A stretch of 64,000 bases of DNA from Micrasema longulum (GCA_022494885.1 JAGVSM010004551.1:62001-126000); one strand, 5' to 3'. Numbered from the stretch's first letter, positions 10,930-20,989 are shown. Numbers and translations are program-made. The notes: generated from the sequence alone by a model not told the origin.

Positions 10930-11530
10930 ATTACTCGATAAGTTGGAACGATTGCAGAATGTTTGTATACGTTATATCTTTGACCATCGCAAATTCGACC
11001 ACATAATTGAATACCGCACGCAACTACACTGGCTTAGTATCAAGCATAGAAAAAACATTCACATTTTATCACTTCTTTACTATATTTTAAATAATTCCAC
11101 TTCGCCTGTTTATCTAAGAGAACTCTTCTAACCTCTATCAAAACACGGGCTATTTCTTCGTTGTAGTTTCGAAAGAACCCTTTTAATACCCTTTCATCGC
11201 TCTAATTTTTTTGCCTTCTCTATCACAATAGTAGCTGCTCGATAGTGGAATAATCTACTCACTAATGTTAGAGACGCCCCTTCTTTATTTACATTTAAGT
11301 CAAGATTGAAATGTCACTATCTTAATAATAAGGTCCTTTATCCTTCTTCTTTCCTTCCCATTCCCTCTCATCTCTGCATAGAATAGTGTTAATTTTTTGT
11401 ATATTTTTTATTTTGATAATCTTTGTTTTTAATTTATGACTTGTAATTTTCTCAAATCGAACGGTTTCGGTAGGTAGGAAGAAATTGCCTTAAGGCAATA
11501 TGCTTGCCCTAATATGTAAATATTTTTTTT
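10930..11530 (+). pseudogene. LINE C-terminal fragment (Jockey-like lineage J1)
   Basis: The frame at 10943-11131 gives ERLQNVCIRYIFDHRKFDHI and then HWLSIKHRKNIHILSLLYYI, the C-terminal part after the reverse transcriptase palm. After a frameshift, similarity continues with WNNLLTNVRDAPSLFTFKSR near 11250-11315. The 3' UTR shares GGTAGGTAGGAAGAAAT and CCTTAAGGCAATATGC with the copy at 40.8-41.6 kb. It is 5'-truncated and inserted into HHR-1. Confidence 0.75.
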
Positions 11531-11539
11531 CCATGCATA

Positions 11540-11880
11540 TATTATTTACACAGAAATATAGTTACAAAAATACACTTTAGAAAAATAGGTCTTAAAATTA
11601 AGCTATAACATAAATTGGAAAAAATGCCCACAAAGACTTCAGCGTCTAAGCGTTGGCCATTTCTTATTTAATTATTAAAAAGTTTATAGAATATAAATGT
11701 GTTATGACATGACTATGAAAAGAAAAGAAAAGAAAAACAAAAGAAAAACCAAACCAACATATGCTGATATTACGAAAACATGATTTATTTGCAGTATGCC
11801 TTTATTTTTAATTTTTTTTTTTTTTTGAATGTGTCTTTAACATTGTATATGTATATAAATTGTTAAATAAATAATTATAT
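11540..11880 (-). mobile_element. LINE 3' UTR relic
   Basis: The minus strand of 11600-11680 matches the 3' UTR of the LINE at 335-1200: AAAAAATGCCCACAAAGACTT then GCGTCTAAGCGTTGGCC. Nothing coding remains. A-rich and T-rich runs (11717-11750, 11808-11826) and an AATAAATAA end at 11865-11875 suggest more than one overlapping 3' tail. Confidence 0.5.
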
Positions 11881-11882
11881 AA

Positions 11883-12115
11883 AAAGTATTTCCAAAAATA
11901 CATAAATCATACGCAGATTTATAAATATGCGAACACCACCATGTCTAAACATGAATTAAGCTTAATTAAAAAATATTTATTGAAAAATTGGAAGGGAGTT
12001 CAGTGGGTGGGGCGGGGTCAAGGTCTGGTTACCGGATTAGTAATTTTTAATTAAAAAAGTGGGGTATACTGAAAAGTTATTTGATTATTTATTCGTGAAA
12101 ATTAATTTTTCAAAG
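11883..12115 (-). mobile_element. HHR-1 element, inner part (continuation)
   Basis: This contains GTATTTCCAAAAATACATAA, CGAACACCACCATG, a G-rich block GGGTGGGGCGGGGTCAAGG and AAAAAGTGGGGTATACTG. All occur in the same order at 3.7-3.95 kb and 37.8-37.95 kb. It continues the copy that starts at 10770. Confidence 0.6.
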
Positions 12116-12139
12116 CTTTTTAAACACTAGACTGAATTG

Positions 12140-12235
12140 TTAATTAAAAGAAATGTAAATGGGGGCTAAATTTCTTACCGTCCATGCGCTCTGTGCTGGG
12201 ATATTAATTTATTGAGCAGCGCCCCTGAATTTTTT
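12140..12235 (-). mobile_element. Helitron-like fragment (internal repeat unit)
   Basis: GTAAATGGGGGCTAAATTTC and CCGTCCATGCGCTCTGTG, followed by GGGATATTAATTTATTG and CAGCGCCCC, match the outer repeat unit of the elements at 27.4 kb and (inverted) 58.1 kb. One unit plus the presumed end remains. Confidence 0.55.
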
Positions 12236-13095
12236 TTTACAAAAATGACGTTATATAGATTATTCTACAATATATAACTTTATAAGCAGTTTGAATTAAA
12301 ACACAGTAATTTTTTAAAACGCAAAGTTCCTTTAATAAATTATAATGTAGGAACGTAATTAAAAAAAAAAACTTAGCGTTTATTTATAAAAATAAAAATA
12401 TCTAACATAATCAATGTATTCAATATCAAATAAAAAATCTAATTTTCACCGCGTGGAAAAGAAAGCATTTTTAAAATCCAATTTTCCGTAGCATTTAACT
12501 TCTTTATTATGGAAAAAAATAATTAAAAAATATTGTACAAGCATTTACAGAAATGTGTCAATGACTCATTTCTGAATATTTTTTTCAAAGATCGAATTCA
12601 ATCATAAACTCAAAAAAAAATCTTTGTTGACTAAACTTGAAAATTTCTATGACCGTTACTCTATAATCTTTACAAAAAATATGTTGTATTAACTTACATA
12701 GTTAAGAACTTCTCATATCGCTATCTTCTGTCCCAGCAATGGTTTTGTTTGTAAAGCGAGTAAACAGGTTGTCTGTCAAGGAAGTTATTTCGCCATAAAC
12801 CCTTTTTCCTTGTCATTTTTCCAATCGAATAAATTTGGCATTTTGTTTTCTTAGCACCTCCAAACTAACCACACGGGATTTACTACTTAAAGGAATATGA
12901 AAGAAAACATTCAAAGTCAGGTGGTAAAAAAAATATAACTGCTATTTCAAAACAGTTACCTTTGCGCAACACTTAAAACAGTTTCACGAAAATAAATTTT
13001 ATTGTTTAAAAATAACTAAAACTAAATGACCAGGCGCAGAAGTAAATACAAAAAACATTTCCACCCCGCTTTTCAAACTCAAAATTTAAATCTTT
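12236..13095. other. AT-rich interval without recognised feature
   Basis: I recognise no gene, SINE or repeat family here. Confidence 0.45.
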
Positions 13096-13099
13096 ATCC

Positions 13100-14490
13100 A
13101 TAATACCATATCATACCATACCGTATATCAACAAATTTACAAAAAATGAATGTAAACATAGAGAATAGTAGTTCATTTGTCAAGTGTTAATGCTAAGAAG
13201 TAAGAAATAAAAAAATAAATAAATTAAGCACTGTTTCAACATTATGGTTAACAAAATAAAGATAGATACCCGAAGAGTAGCTATTGTAGATGGTAGGTAG
13301 ATACCGCCGCCATGTGGCCTACTGGTTACTTGATGATTCCTGGAAGAAGGTTGATGCACATGTGTAGTTACAGAGGGATGATGTCTATTGTTCCAACGAC
13401 TTGGTGTCCATTTTAGTCCGTATTGTTTCGTTTTATTAGACGCAACGTTCCTATTCAATTAAATTTTTTGATATTACCAGCGCGTGTTGATTGATCATTT
13501 TGCATGTTATCAGAAGGCAGGTATAAAAATATTATATATTTATCAATAAACGTTGGTTCACTTTTAATAGCACTGTTGTCAAACCATTACGCCGTTCCCC
13601 GTAAGGGTAGGTATAGCGGATAGAACGCCACATCAATCCATCTTTTCATACATATCTCGCTTCCTCTACATTCGTACATCTTCTTATGCACGCGCGCCGA
13701 TTATTCCGACTTTTTACATGTCCATCTTCAAGTATTTGTTAGATTTGGTTATGGCATGTCTTTCTCGGTCTGCCTCTATTTTTGCATCCATCAACATTCG
13801 CATTGTAAATATTCTTAAATATCCCTTCCTTCGCTGTCCATTCGATCTATATGTCCAAACCAGCGCAGAGCTCCTTTCTTGATGTTGTCGATAATGCTTG
13901 TCTCAGCCTTACATAGTGTACGGATCTCGACATTTGTGCGTCTATCGTACATAGTTTCACCACACATTCGCCTGAGAGATCGCATTTCGACAGCATTCAG
14001 CCTTCTTTCATCCCTGTTTTTCCAAGTCCATACTTTACACAATGGATACAATTTACAATGAGTGTTTCTCAAATAACGTTTTTATCTGGGATGGCCTTGT
14101 TGAAATTTATTAATTATGGGGAAGCTTCCATTCTTATATATTCCATATTCCAGATAGCTAAATTAGGGTATTTTCGCGTCAAAAGTTGATGCGTTCTTAA
14201 ACAGTTTTAATGAATTCATTTAAAATTGTATGATTGTAATTTTACAGGCGCACTATTGTTTGAAAGTTAAATTTTACCACTATTTGTTACATATTTTGGT
14301 AAGAATAAAGTGTAAAACAATGCTATCAAATAAATTGTCTTATTTTTTCCACTATTTGTCTATGGCATGACTACACATTAAAGACTTATATAAACTAACT
14401 CAATGTTTTCTAACAGTTAACAACTTATTTTCAAATTTAAAGCACTGTTGGAGAGGAACGATATTTTACGCCCAGCTCGTACGAGCGAGT
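13100..14490 (+). mobile_element. Helitron-like element, interrupted by an RTE
   Basis: Co-linear with 58.47-59.26 kb: TTTGTCAAGTGTTAATGC, GGTAGGTAGATACCG, CAACGACTTGGTGTCCATTTT, TTTCGCGTCAAAAGTTGATG, ending GTTGGAGAGGAACGATATTT, CACGCCCAGC-type bases and a GCTCGTACGAGC hairpin. An RTE fragment splits it at about 13585-14085. The internal tandem units found in the other copies are missing on its left side. It has no coding capacity. Confidence 0.6.
13585..14085 (-). pseudogene. RTE-like LINE C-terminal fragment (lineage R1)
   Basis: The minus frame at 14072-13815 reads RRLNAVEMRSLRRMCGETMY, then GALRWFGHIDRM. This is the EMRxLRRxxG...LRWFGHxxRM signature of RTE-type LINE C-termini. A decayed GRPRKT-type and Cys/Arg-rich tail follows to about 13600. 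Homologous fragments lie at 21.1 kb and 36.8-37.6 kb. It is inserted inside the Helitron-like copy, so it is younger than it. Confidence 0.75.
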
Positions 14491-14700
14491 GTAGTAGCTT
14501 ATATTAAAAAAAGTATCCGCTATCAGTTTACTCCAAAAATTAACTGAAACGTAGTAAAACTTTTGAAATACTATATTTAAGGTGGTATTAATGACAAAAA
14601 ATAGCCTTTTTTGCAGTACGTTAACTTAAACAGTAGAAAAACTTTTCTGCAGTAACTGATGCAAATTTGAATAAACTTTTTTTATTTCTAATTTTAAATG
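14491..14700. other. Short unannotated interval
   Basis: I see nothing here apart from the sequence flanking the hAT insertion. Confidence 0.4.
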
Positions 14701-14708
14701 ATTTACAT

Positions 14709-15805
14709 CAGTGGTCCCCTGGACCAAATGGTACTGGGTCACGCAAGGGCTTGATTAAAAATCAAAATTACTTTTAAAAAATAGAACAAACCTATAAAAT
14801 TGATCATAGTGCTGTAATGACTGAAAACTGATATTTTTAGATCATTCCCTGCACGAGGAAAACAAAATAAAGTGTTTTTCTAAAAATCATTTTATTGATT
14901 CCTAAGTATAAATATTTATTAACTTTTTACCCCGATTTTGGTAGAGGTAGGTCCAATCAAATAATCTTTTGTCTATGGTCCTATCCATCTCGAGAACCAT
15001 CTCGTTTCAATGAAACAAGCTCAGGGTTCTCATTGATTAAGTTAAAATATTTAATCTGGTTTTATTCATTTTGAAGGGGTAACTGTATTTCATTTTGAAT
15101 GCATGTTTAAACACGATTCAATTGAAAATATGACATCAAAACACATAAAACCTTAACATCAAAACTTTTAAATAAAATACATGAATAACTTTCAAGTTAA
15201 TATATCTATTTAAAGATATTAGAATAACAATACAATCCCTGTGTAAACCTTAAGCATTCTCAAAAGTCATTTATTTATCTTGGAACAAAATACTTTCAAC
15301 CTTCCGTTGAACTTTAAAAATATTTAAAATACCCATGAATCCAAAAGAAAACTTTAAAATTATCTGAAGCTTATAATCTTTCATTGTTTTTCTATATTTT
15401 CCTACAAACCTTGTGTTTTCTCTACTATCATTTGTCACTATAACTTATGTACCCCAGTTGTAAATTTTATTATTATATCTTATACAAATGTTTTTCTAAT
15501 TTTTTTTTTAAAGGAATAACCAGCTAAGCCTCTATTTTGAGGCTTGTCAGCAGGTGGGATAGAGGGGATATGGAAGAAGGTAATGAAAAATAGACCACAA
15601 AACCCAGACAAATTGAGAAAAAAATCTTTCCCGCGACGCCAGTTTCACAGTTGGCCGTTTAACCAACTGCGCCATTGTTATTATCATTTATTTTTTAAAT
15701 TCATTCAATGACGTCATCGTCCCTCCCCCCCCCTTTCCCAATGGGCTGCGGTAAAATTATGAAACGTTGACCTGTCCGCGGCGACAAAAAGATTGGGGAC
15801 CACTG
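14709..15805. mobile_element. hAT-type DNA transposon, non-autonomous
   Basis: The element begins CAGTGGTCCCCTGGACC and ends TTGGGGACCACTG, giving terminal inverted repeats built on CAGTGGTCCCC. It is flanked by a perfect 8-bp direct repeat ATTTACAT at 14701-14708 and 15806-15813, the length made by hAT transposases. It is about 1.1 kb with no transposase frame, so it needed an enzyme supplied in trans. It contains a SINE-3 copy in inverse orientation near 15500-15680. This is among the best-supported boundaries in the window. Confidence 0.9.
15500..15680 (-). mobile_element. tRNA-derived SINE-3, copy 1 (inside hAT)
   Basis: On the minus strand the head reads GGCGCAGTTGGTTAAACGGCC, an A-box-like start near 15676-15656. 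The body has CTCAATTTGTCTGGG and CCACCTGCTGACAAGCCTC, and the copy ends in an A run (T run at 15501-15510 on the plus strand). The body matches the copy at 45982-46210, while the B box is decayed. It is nested within the hAT element. Confidence 0.6.
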
Positions 15806-15813
15806 ATTTACAT

Positions 15814-16189
15814 GACTCGCTTTTTTCTTACTGTTTATCGTCATCATTGTAGCGTAGCAATGAAACATAAAATAAAACATTTGTCAATATCATCGCGATT
15901 TACTTGTTTGAAAAGTTTTTCTCGAAAGTGGATTTTTCGAGTTACGGTGGTTCAGGGATTGCACCGCAGTTCTGTATATTGTGTAATTTTACAAGCGAAT
16001 TGTATGTAGTTACAGAACACAGCACGTTAATGAATCTCTGTTAAAAAGCACCTAGAATATAAAGTGTTCATAAATCTTTGTAATGTTCATGAATACCGTC
16101 TTCTTTTGTACTTTTCACGATCTTCGGTTACTAAGCCCGGTAGTAAAGTAGGCAACAACTTGCCTCCGTAGTGAAATTAAAACTATTTA
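15814..16189. other. Interval without recognised feature
   Basis: I see no gene or repeat match. The sequence right of the hAT target duplication continues that left of 14700. Confidence 0.4.
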
Positions 16190-16429
16190 TAAAATTTATA
16201 TTTGAAGCACTAAGTTTGTAGTTATCCGTTACAATAAAATATCTAGGTAGGGTAAAACCACTAATGATTGACACTTTAAGCGTAGTGATTGAGTCAATAT
16301 ATATTTAAAAATTAATCATATAAATGCAAATAAAATTATTTACAGATTAATCCTGCTTTCTACACAACTAATAATGTAGAAACTTTGGTAAAAAATCACA
16401 AAGACAAAGTCAATAAATAAAATAAATCT

Positions 16430-16761
16430 GTGATAAACCAATTAAATTGTAATGAATGCGATTCAATCAACATTGGAAAAACTAAAGGAAACTTTAATAT
16501 TCGAGTAAAAAAACACTTAAGATGCTTAAACAATAATATTTTTTCTGAATTCGCAAATCATCTGATGGAAAAAAATCATAACTTCAATAAAGACACTGGA
16601 TTAAAAGTACTTCATGATGAAAAAAATAATTAGAAATTTTAGAAATTAAAAAAGCGATTCATTATAAGAAAAAAATTATTTATGGCAAAATAAGTAATAT
16701 TTATTATAGTCCACTCCTGTCTAGCTTCGAAAATTTTCAAATCAAATTACCACCCTTTTAG
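16430..16761 (+). pseudogene. Penelope-like GIY-YIG endonuclease C-terminus
   Basis: The frame reads INQLNCNECDSINIGKTKGN, then FNIRVKKHLRCL and SEFANHLMEKNHNFN. This matches the PLE GIY-YIG domain pattern: a CxxC pair, a Y/I-x-G-x-T strand (here INIGKT, with the usual Tyr replaced), the catalytic-helix Arg and KKH, and the NH...NH motif. Near 16630 the frame shifts; the other frame continues LEILEIKKAIHYKKK to SPLLSSFENFQIKLPPF and stops at 16759-16761. In PLEs this domain nicks the target DNA. The copy is 5'-truncated and frameshifted. Confidence 0.8.
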
Positions 16762-16847
16762 GGAAAATACTTGATTTATTGGCTCTATGTGTAGCATTTA
16801 GTAAACGTGATAAAAATTAAATAGGAATTAATTCATTAGTTACGTAA

Positions 16848-16887
16848 ACCTTGATGAAGAAGCTTGTTTGCTTTGAAACCGGTCGGT
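16848..16887 (+). ncRNA. Hammerhead-like motif of HHR-2 (C3 changed to U)
   Basis: The order is stem I ACC, box TTGATGA (consensus CTGANGA with C3 as U), stem II GAAGC/GCTTT around a TTGTTT loop, GAAA, stem III ACCGGT, then C17 and stem I GGT. The ACC/GGT stem I and palindromic stem III match the hammerhead layout. The C3 change is expected to weaken the C3-G8 core pair. It lies about 90 bp after the PLE stop codon. Confidence 0.65.
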
Positions 16888-16960
16888 GAAAAAAAAAATT
16901 AATAAAAAGTTAGCGGTTCAAAACAAAGTTGTTTTATTTATTTTATTAAACAAACAAAAC

Positions 16961-18050
16961 GTTTTTTTTTGCATCAATAAATGTTAGTTGATTTCAAACT
17001 TTTAATTGATATTCAGAGAATCTTTCAGTTTTTAAACATAATAAAGGTGATTAAAAATATTCTATTACAATCATTAATTGGCACCTCTAGTTATTAATTG
17101 GCATAGCAACTTTGTCAGTGTCAACTTTAGCACCTTTAAAGTTTCATGTATATGGAAAAAAATTAAAGACGTAGTATTTTTTAAAATTATCGAATGCATT
17201 TAATATCATTACAAAAAGACAAAGCATAACTCAATCTAAATCAGATAGAGATAACAACGGTCTTTCTGTTTAAAAAAATGTTTCAAAAAAAACAATATTC
17301 GAAGTATTTTTTTTTATATATAAGCCAATCTTTTTTGTCCTAAATGCTAAAATAATTTACTTTATTTGCCGCAAATAATAAACAAACAAAATATTAATAA
17401 TGCATTTAAAATACTGATTTTCATGTGCCAATAATTCAAATATTAACGAATAACACTAAAACATGTTAGTTATTGGCACAGTGCCAATCTCTGATTTTGT
17501 ACAATTTTTTCTTAGTATAGTGGGCACCCATTAAAAAATATAATTTCTTATAAAAATGATTGCATTTGATAGAAAATTAGCTTAAAAACATGTATTCAAT
17601 CACTGGTAAACATAATATGGTTAAATTGTGAACTAACCTTGCTGAAAATTAAAGTTCAATAATACAGCTTTATCCTCACAAGAATCTTAAGAAACTCTTG
17701 GTTTCTCGCACGTTTTAGTAGAGCACTTCATCAAATGGTTTTAAATAGGAATACCATTGTGACAATAACGATTAATTGTGGCTAGTATTTAGGAATATAA
17801 TTAAACTTCATAAATTTTAGTACTCCGTTTTCAATACTAAAATTACCATACATCTTATTTTAGTTTAAAAAAGAGAGTGCCAATTACCGGGGGGGGGGGG
17901 AGGGGGTGCCGAAAATACCCTGGTCTACCCAACCTATACTTAATTAATGTTAAGTATACCTTGTCCAAAACAAATTCTCAAGGTAAATTAAATTTAAACT
18001 TAGAATTAGTCATGAATTTTTAAATTACGATTTTTAATTAAAAAATTTAA
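16961..18050. other. AT-rich interval; G-run at 17889
   Basis: No gene is recognised. Features are a run of about twelve G followed by AGGGGG at 17889-17906, a short palindrome TTGGCACAGTGCCAA at 17474-17488, and several scattered TAATTGGCA words near 17078, 17097 and 17474. These may be chance or decayed repeats. Confidence 0.4.
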
Positions 18051-18061
18051 ATTGGTTTAAA

Positions 18062-18318
18062 CTAAGCGAAAGAAGAAAAATTGTAGACTTAATTAAATTA
18101 TTCAAAATTATAAATTTAATATGGGATTACCCAGAACTTTTATCTATCATCAACCTCAGGGTACCTGGAAGAATTACTAGACAGGCTACCATTGTATAGC
18201 AACAATTCACAGACAGTGTATACTTGCAATGCTGTATCAAAGAGACTCCAGGAACTCGGCAATAGTTATTCCCACGTATCGGATGTATTTAGTGTAGGAT
18301 ATTGTTCTTATAGATAAA
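18062..18318 (+). pseudogene. LINE C-terminal fragment
   Basis: The frame reads LSERRKIVDLIKLFKIINLI, then YPELLSIINLRVPGRITRQ, matching the LxxRR...DLxxLFKxxN block after the palm of Jockey-group LINEs. After a stop/frameshift it continues KRLQELGNSYSHVSDVFSV to a stop near 18316. It is short and 5'-truncated, with an AATAAA-like AGATAAATAAAC end. Confidence 0.65.
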
Positions 18319-18619
18319 TAAACCTATTGAACTTTTTCAAAGATGGTGATTGGTAATTAAAATTCTAGTATAATTATTATATGAAACAATGCTTTATGAT
18401 TTTCTTGTTATATTAATCCTTTATAATATTTTATGATTTAATTTGATGTTTACATTTATTTTTAATTGTTTTAAAACTGTTTTTGAATGTGTTATATAAG
18501 TTTTAAATTTTATTTTTGTTTCTAAATCTTGGATAAAAAGTATTGTATGCGTCAATAAAACCTAATATTTTTAAACAAAATTTATGTAAAAAGCATTTTT
18601 GCCGTATATGTATATAAAA

Positions 18620-18720
18620 TAAATAAATAAATAAAGAGGCTGATGTAGCTTTAAAACCGGTAGGTAGAAAAAATATAAAATCAGTGGTTGAAAACAAAGT
18701 TGGTTTATATTTATTTCATT
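18620..18720 (+). mobile_element. HHR-2 PLE end, decayed
   Basis: GGCTGATGTAGC, TTTAAAACCGGTAGGTAG and the tail AGTGGTTGAAAACAAAGTTG match the HHR-2 3' end. Stem II has been lost between box I and the AAAACCGGT box, so the ribozyme is dead. Confidence 0.55.
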
Positions 18721-19067
18721 AAAACCATTTACTCAATTTTTATGGAAAATTAAATAATTAACTTCATGATTGGATCATTTTTGATAAAAAAAAAATTGTG
18801 AGAAATGGTATTGCAAAAAATATTGATTTAAACATTTAAAATAAAAATGCGGCGTTCTCCCGATTTCCCTTTTCAGGATTTTTGCATGTGAGTTGCAATC
18901 CAGTCGTACAAAACACTGCAAGTGCATAATTACAGATGTTTGTCACGTTGATTAAAGGTCTTAACCAACAATTATCCATAAAAAATTATATCGCGTCGAT
19001 AATTACCGAAAAGTGAGGTCATTGTGATTGAGCTAAACGGTTATGTTTTTTTTTTTTTATTAATATC
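18721..19067. other. Interval without recognised feature
   Basis: I recognise nothing here. Confidence 0.4.
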
Positions 19068-19205
19068 CCTACAGAGATGAGGTAGAATTTTTCTCAAATT
19101 CAGGATTATGGATATTCGAGCGTTTACAGGGCTTATGACCTGTCATTGGCTGGGTTAAGTGGCCACTTTACGTTTTACAACATTCCCCATTCCGCTTATT
19201 AGCGA
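19068..19205 (+). repeat. FB-380 fragment
   Basis: CTACAGAGATGAGG, GCGTTTACAGGGCTTATGAC, TTAAGTGGCCACTTTACG and CATTCCCCATTCCGC are present. The right half of the unit is missing. Confidence 0.65.
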
Positions 19206-19438
19206 ATATCGACACAGGTAACATTTTGATTTTTGTATATATCTTATTAAATGAGAAACCATTCACTAGCGTGTTGGAGCGCCATCTATGTATTGATATT
19301 GAAGTTAAGTATTTTTAATTAGCATATTACTTTATTTTATGTATTTAAGACTCTTCCGAGTTAAATTAAGTACTAGTAATCGCCTGCAGATGATTCTGCA
19401 ATTTATTTATAGTTATATTTTGACCAGATCTTATTACA

Positions 19439-19620
19439 CAACATTATTTTTTGGTATGTGTATTTTTTGTACAAACACAAATCTGGATTTCTCCCGAGGG
19501 GGAGTAGGTATATATTTTTTAGAAAAAAAAAATAAATATATATATATATACCTACTCCCCCTCGGGAGAAATCCAGATTTGTGTATGTACAAAAAATACA
19601 CATACCAAAAAATAATGTTG
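19439..19620. repeat. Near-perfect 182-bp palindrome (foldback hairpin)
   Basis: The left arm from CAACATTATTTTTTGG (19439) is the reverse complement of the right arm ending CCAAAAAATAATGTTG (19620). The arms are about 75 bp with one visible mismatch (ACAAACAC against ACATACAC), around a short T/A-rich centre. They include the GC-rich block CTCCCGAGGGGGAGTAGG and its complement. No target duplication is evident. Frames of 66 and 102 codons here are by-products of the palindrome. It may be a foldback MITE or a recent inverted duplication. Confidence 0.85.
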
Positions 19621-19891
19621 GGTTATGGTTTTATTTCATACACATGATCAATTGTATTTTTCTTACAGCGAAGACACGCAAGAAACAGAAGGAAGATAAA
19701 AAACAATTTGGACGCCTGTAGTTAGTAACCTTAATGTTATGTACAAGGTACAAGGCTGTGATTTTCTGAAAAAAAATCGTAATTCATACTCTCGAAAATG
19801 GAAAAATGAATAATTGATTCCGGTCAGTTACTTTAATGCGTCCAATCTAGAGGAGGTAAAAGTTATTTTAAAACAGTAATTCTCTCCATTT

Positions 19892-20164
19892 GTCGGCCTC
19901 ATGGTATAGTCTTCAGCGCGTTTGCTTACCATGTAAGAGGTCTCGGGTTCGATTTCCGACATTGTTGACATAAAGTATTTATTTAAAAAGGTGTTTTTAC
20001 ACTGGAATATTTCATAGTCTCTGGACTGGTACCTGAAGCGTAAGACTGATCCTCTTACCTTCATGTATAAAAAAATTCAATAGATTCAGTGCGGTTGGTG
20101 TACCGTGTACCAATGCAGTGCCCTATGCGCCATAAGGTGCGGAAGGGGAATGATGATGATGATT
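19892..20164 (+). mobile_element. tRNA-derived SINE-2, copy 1
   Basis: The head GTCGGCCTCATGGTATAGTC is followed by GCTTACCATGTAAGAGGTC and a B box GGTTCGATTTC. It resembles a tRNA-Gly/Glu-type gene in order and spacing. The body has AATATTTCATAGTCTCTGG and GCAGTGCCCTATGCGCC, and the copy ends in (TGA)n. The head-body structure and the second copy at 51547 identify a SINE rather than a tRNA gene. Confidence 0.8.
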
Positions 20165-20326
20165 TTCTCAAAACCGCTGAAACAGTATCACAATAAAAAT
20201 TTGTCACTGTAAAGAAAAACTAGTCGGGATATTATTACTATTAATATTTAAAGCGTTAACTTTGTTGTCAAACATTTAAGTAAATGTTATAAATATTTGT
20301 ATAAAACCACCTACACACTTATCCAT

Positions 20327-20366
20327 GTCTACCGGTTTCGAGACGAACCCGTCTCTTCGTCAGGAC
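20327..20366 (-). ncRNA. Hammerhead ribozyme, type I, core intact
   Basis: On the minus strand: stem I TGTC, box CTGACGA, stem II GAGACG/CGTCTC with a GGTT loop, box GAAA, palindromic stem III ACCGGT, cleavage-site A17, stem I GACA. Every invariant core base is present and all three stems pair (stem I 4 bp, stem II 6 bp, stem III 3 bp). The short self-complementary stem III suggests activity as a dimer. It is one of the two best copies. Confidence 0.85.
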
Positions 20367-20646
20367 ACTAATTAAACCAACATGCAAATACCATTATACA
20401 CCTTCACAAAAGCTGTTGCACAAAAACATAAAACCAACACAACATGCATTTTAATAATCCACTCCCTTCATCTCCTTCCCTTTTTTTTAAACTATTTCTC
20501 AAACAACATAAAATATTTTCATAATCTAATCAGTGCATGTTTGTCCTAATCAGTGCATGTGCTAATTGAAAAGCATGTCGTGTTGGTTTTATACTTTTGT
20601 GCAACACTTTGGTGTATAGTGGGTTTTGCATGCTGGTTATATTAAT

Positions 20647-20687
20647 ATCCTGACGAAAACACGGGTACGTCTCGAAACCGGTAAATG
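20647..20687 (+). ncRNA. Hammerhead motif, stem II damaged
   Basis: Box CTGACGA, box GAAA and ACCGGTA are intact. The 5' strand of stem II reads AAACACG instead of AGAGACG against CGTCTC, and stem I no longer pairs. It is the mate of the motif at 20327 in the head-to-head pair. Confidence 0.6.
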
Positions 20688-20989
20688 TAGAAAAGTTGGT
20701 AAGTTGTTATGTACAAATATTAAATAAAATTTTGTGATATTATTCGTTAAACTGCTTTTAGAAACTGTTTTTAAAAATAACAATAGTCAACAGTTCAAAT
20801 TTAAAGCCGTTTAATTCAATATCCAGTCTAGTTTTTATTATCTCTTTACAGTAAAAATTTAAAAACGGTTTCAGCTATTTCTTAGTTTTTGTGAAAATGT
20901 TTTAACTGTTTCGAAAGAATAACTTTTTTTAAATAGCTGTTTTTTTACCACTTCTAAAAGAAACTAAAACTCTGTTATTCACTGCCAGT

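Larger units (their letters stand above)
16190..16960 (+). mobile_element. Penelope-like retroelement 3' part (HHR-2 family)
   Basis: The order is an end-like block (ATTTGAAGCACTAAGTTTG, 16201-16219) resembling the outer tail of the 34.4-kb pair, then a GIY-YIG coding remnant (16430-16761), a short 3' UTR, a hammerhead-like motif (16848-16887), and the tail AACAAAGTTGTTTTATTTAT. The reverse transcriptase is absent. This copy ties the ribozyme repeats of the window to a Penelope-like element. Confidence 0.8.
20235..20745. mobile_element. HHR-1 head-to-head pair
   Basis: The left end begins near AAAGCGTTAACTTTGTTGTC (minus orientation, motif at 20327). The right end is inverted (plus orientation, motif at 20647) and is followed by AAGTTGGTAAGTTGTTATG. 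The two outer tails are inverted repeats of each other, while the inside carries CAACATGCAAATACC and an inverted GTTGGTTTTATACTTTTGTGC. There is no coding frame. This is the typical compound form of the family. Confidence 0.7.

Noticed and set aside
19339..19647. Overlapping 102- and 66-codon frames on opposite strands
   Set aside because: Both fall within the 182-bp palindrome and its flanks; the similarity between the two products is the palindrome itself.
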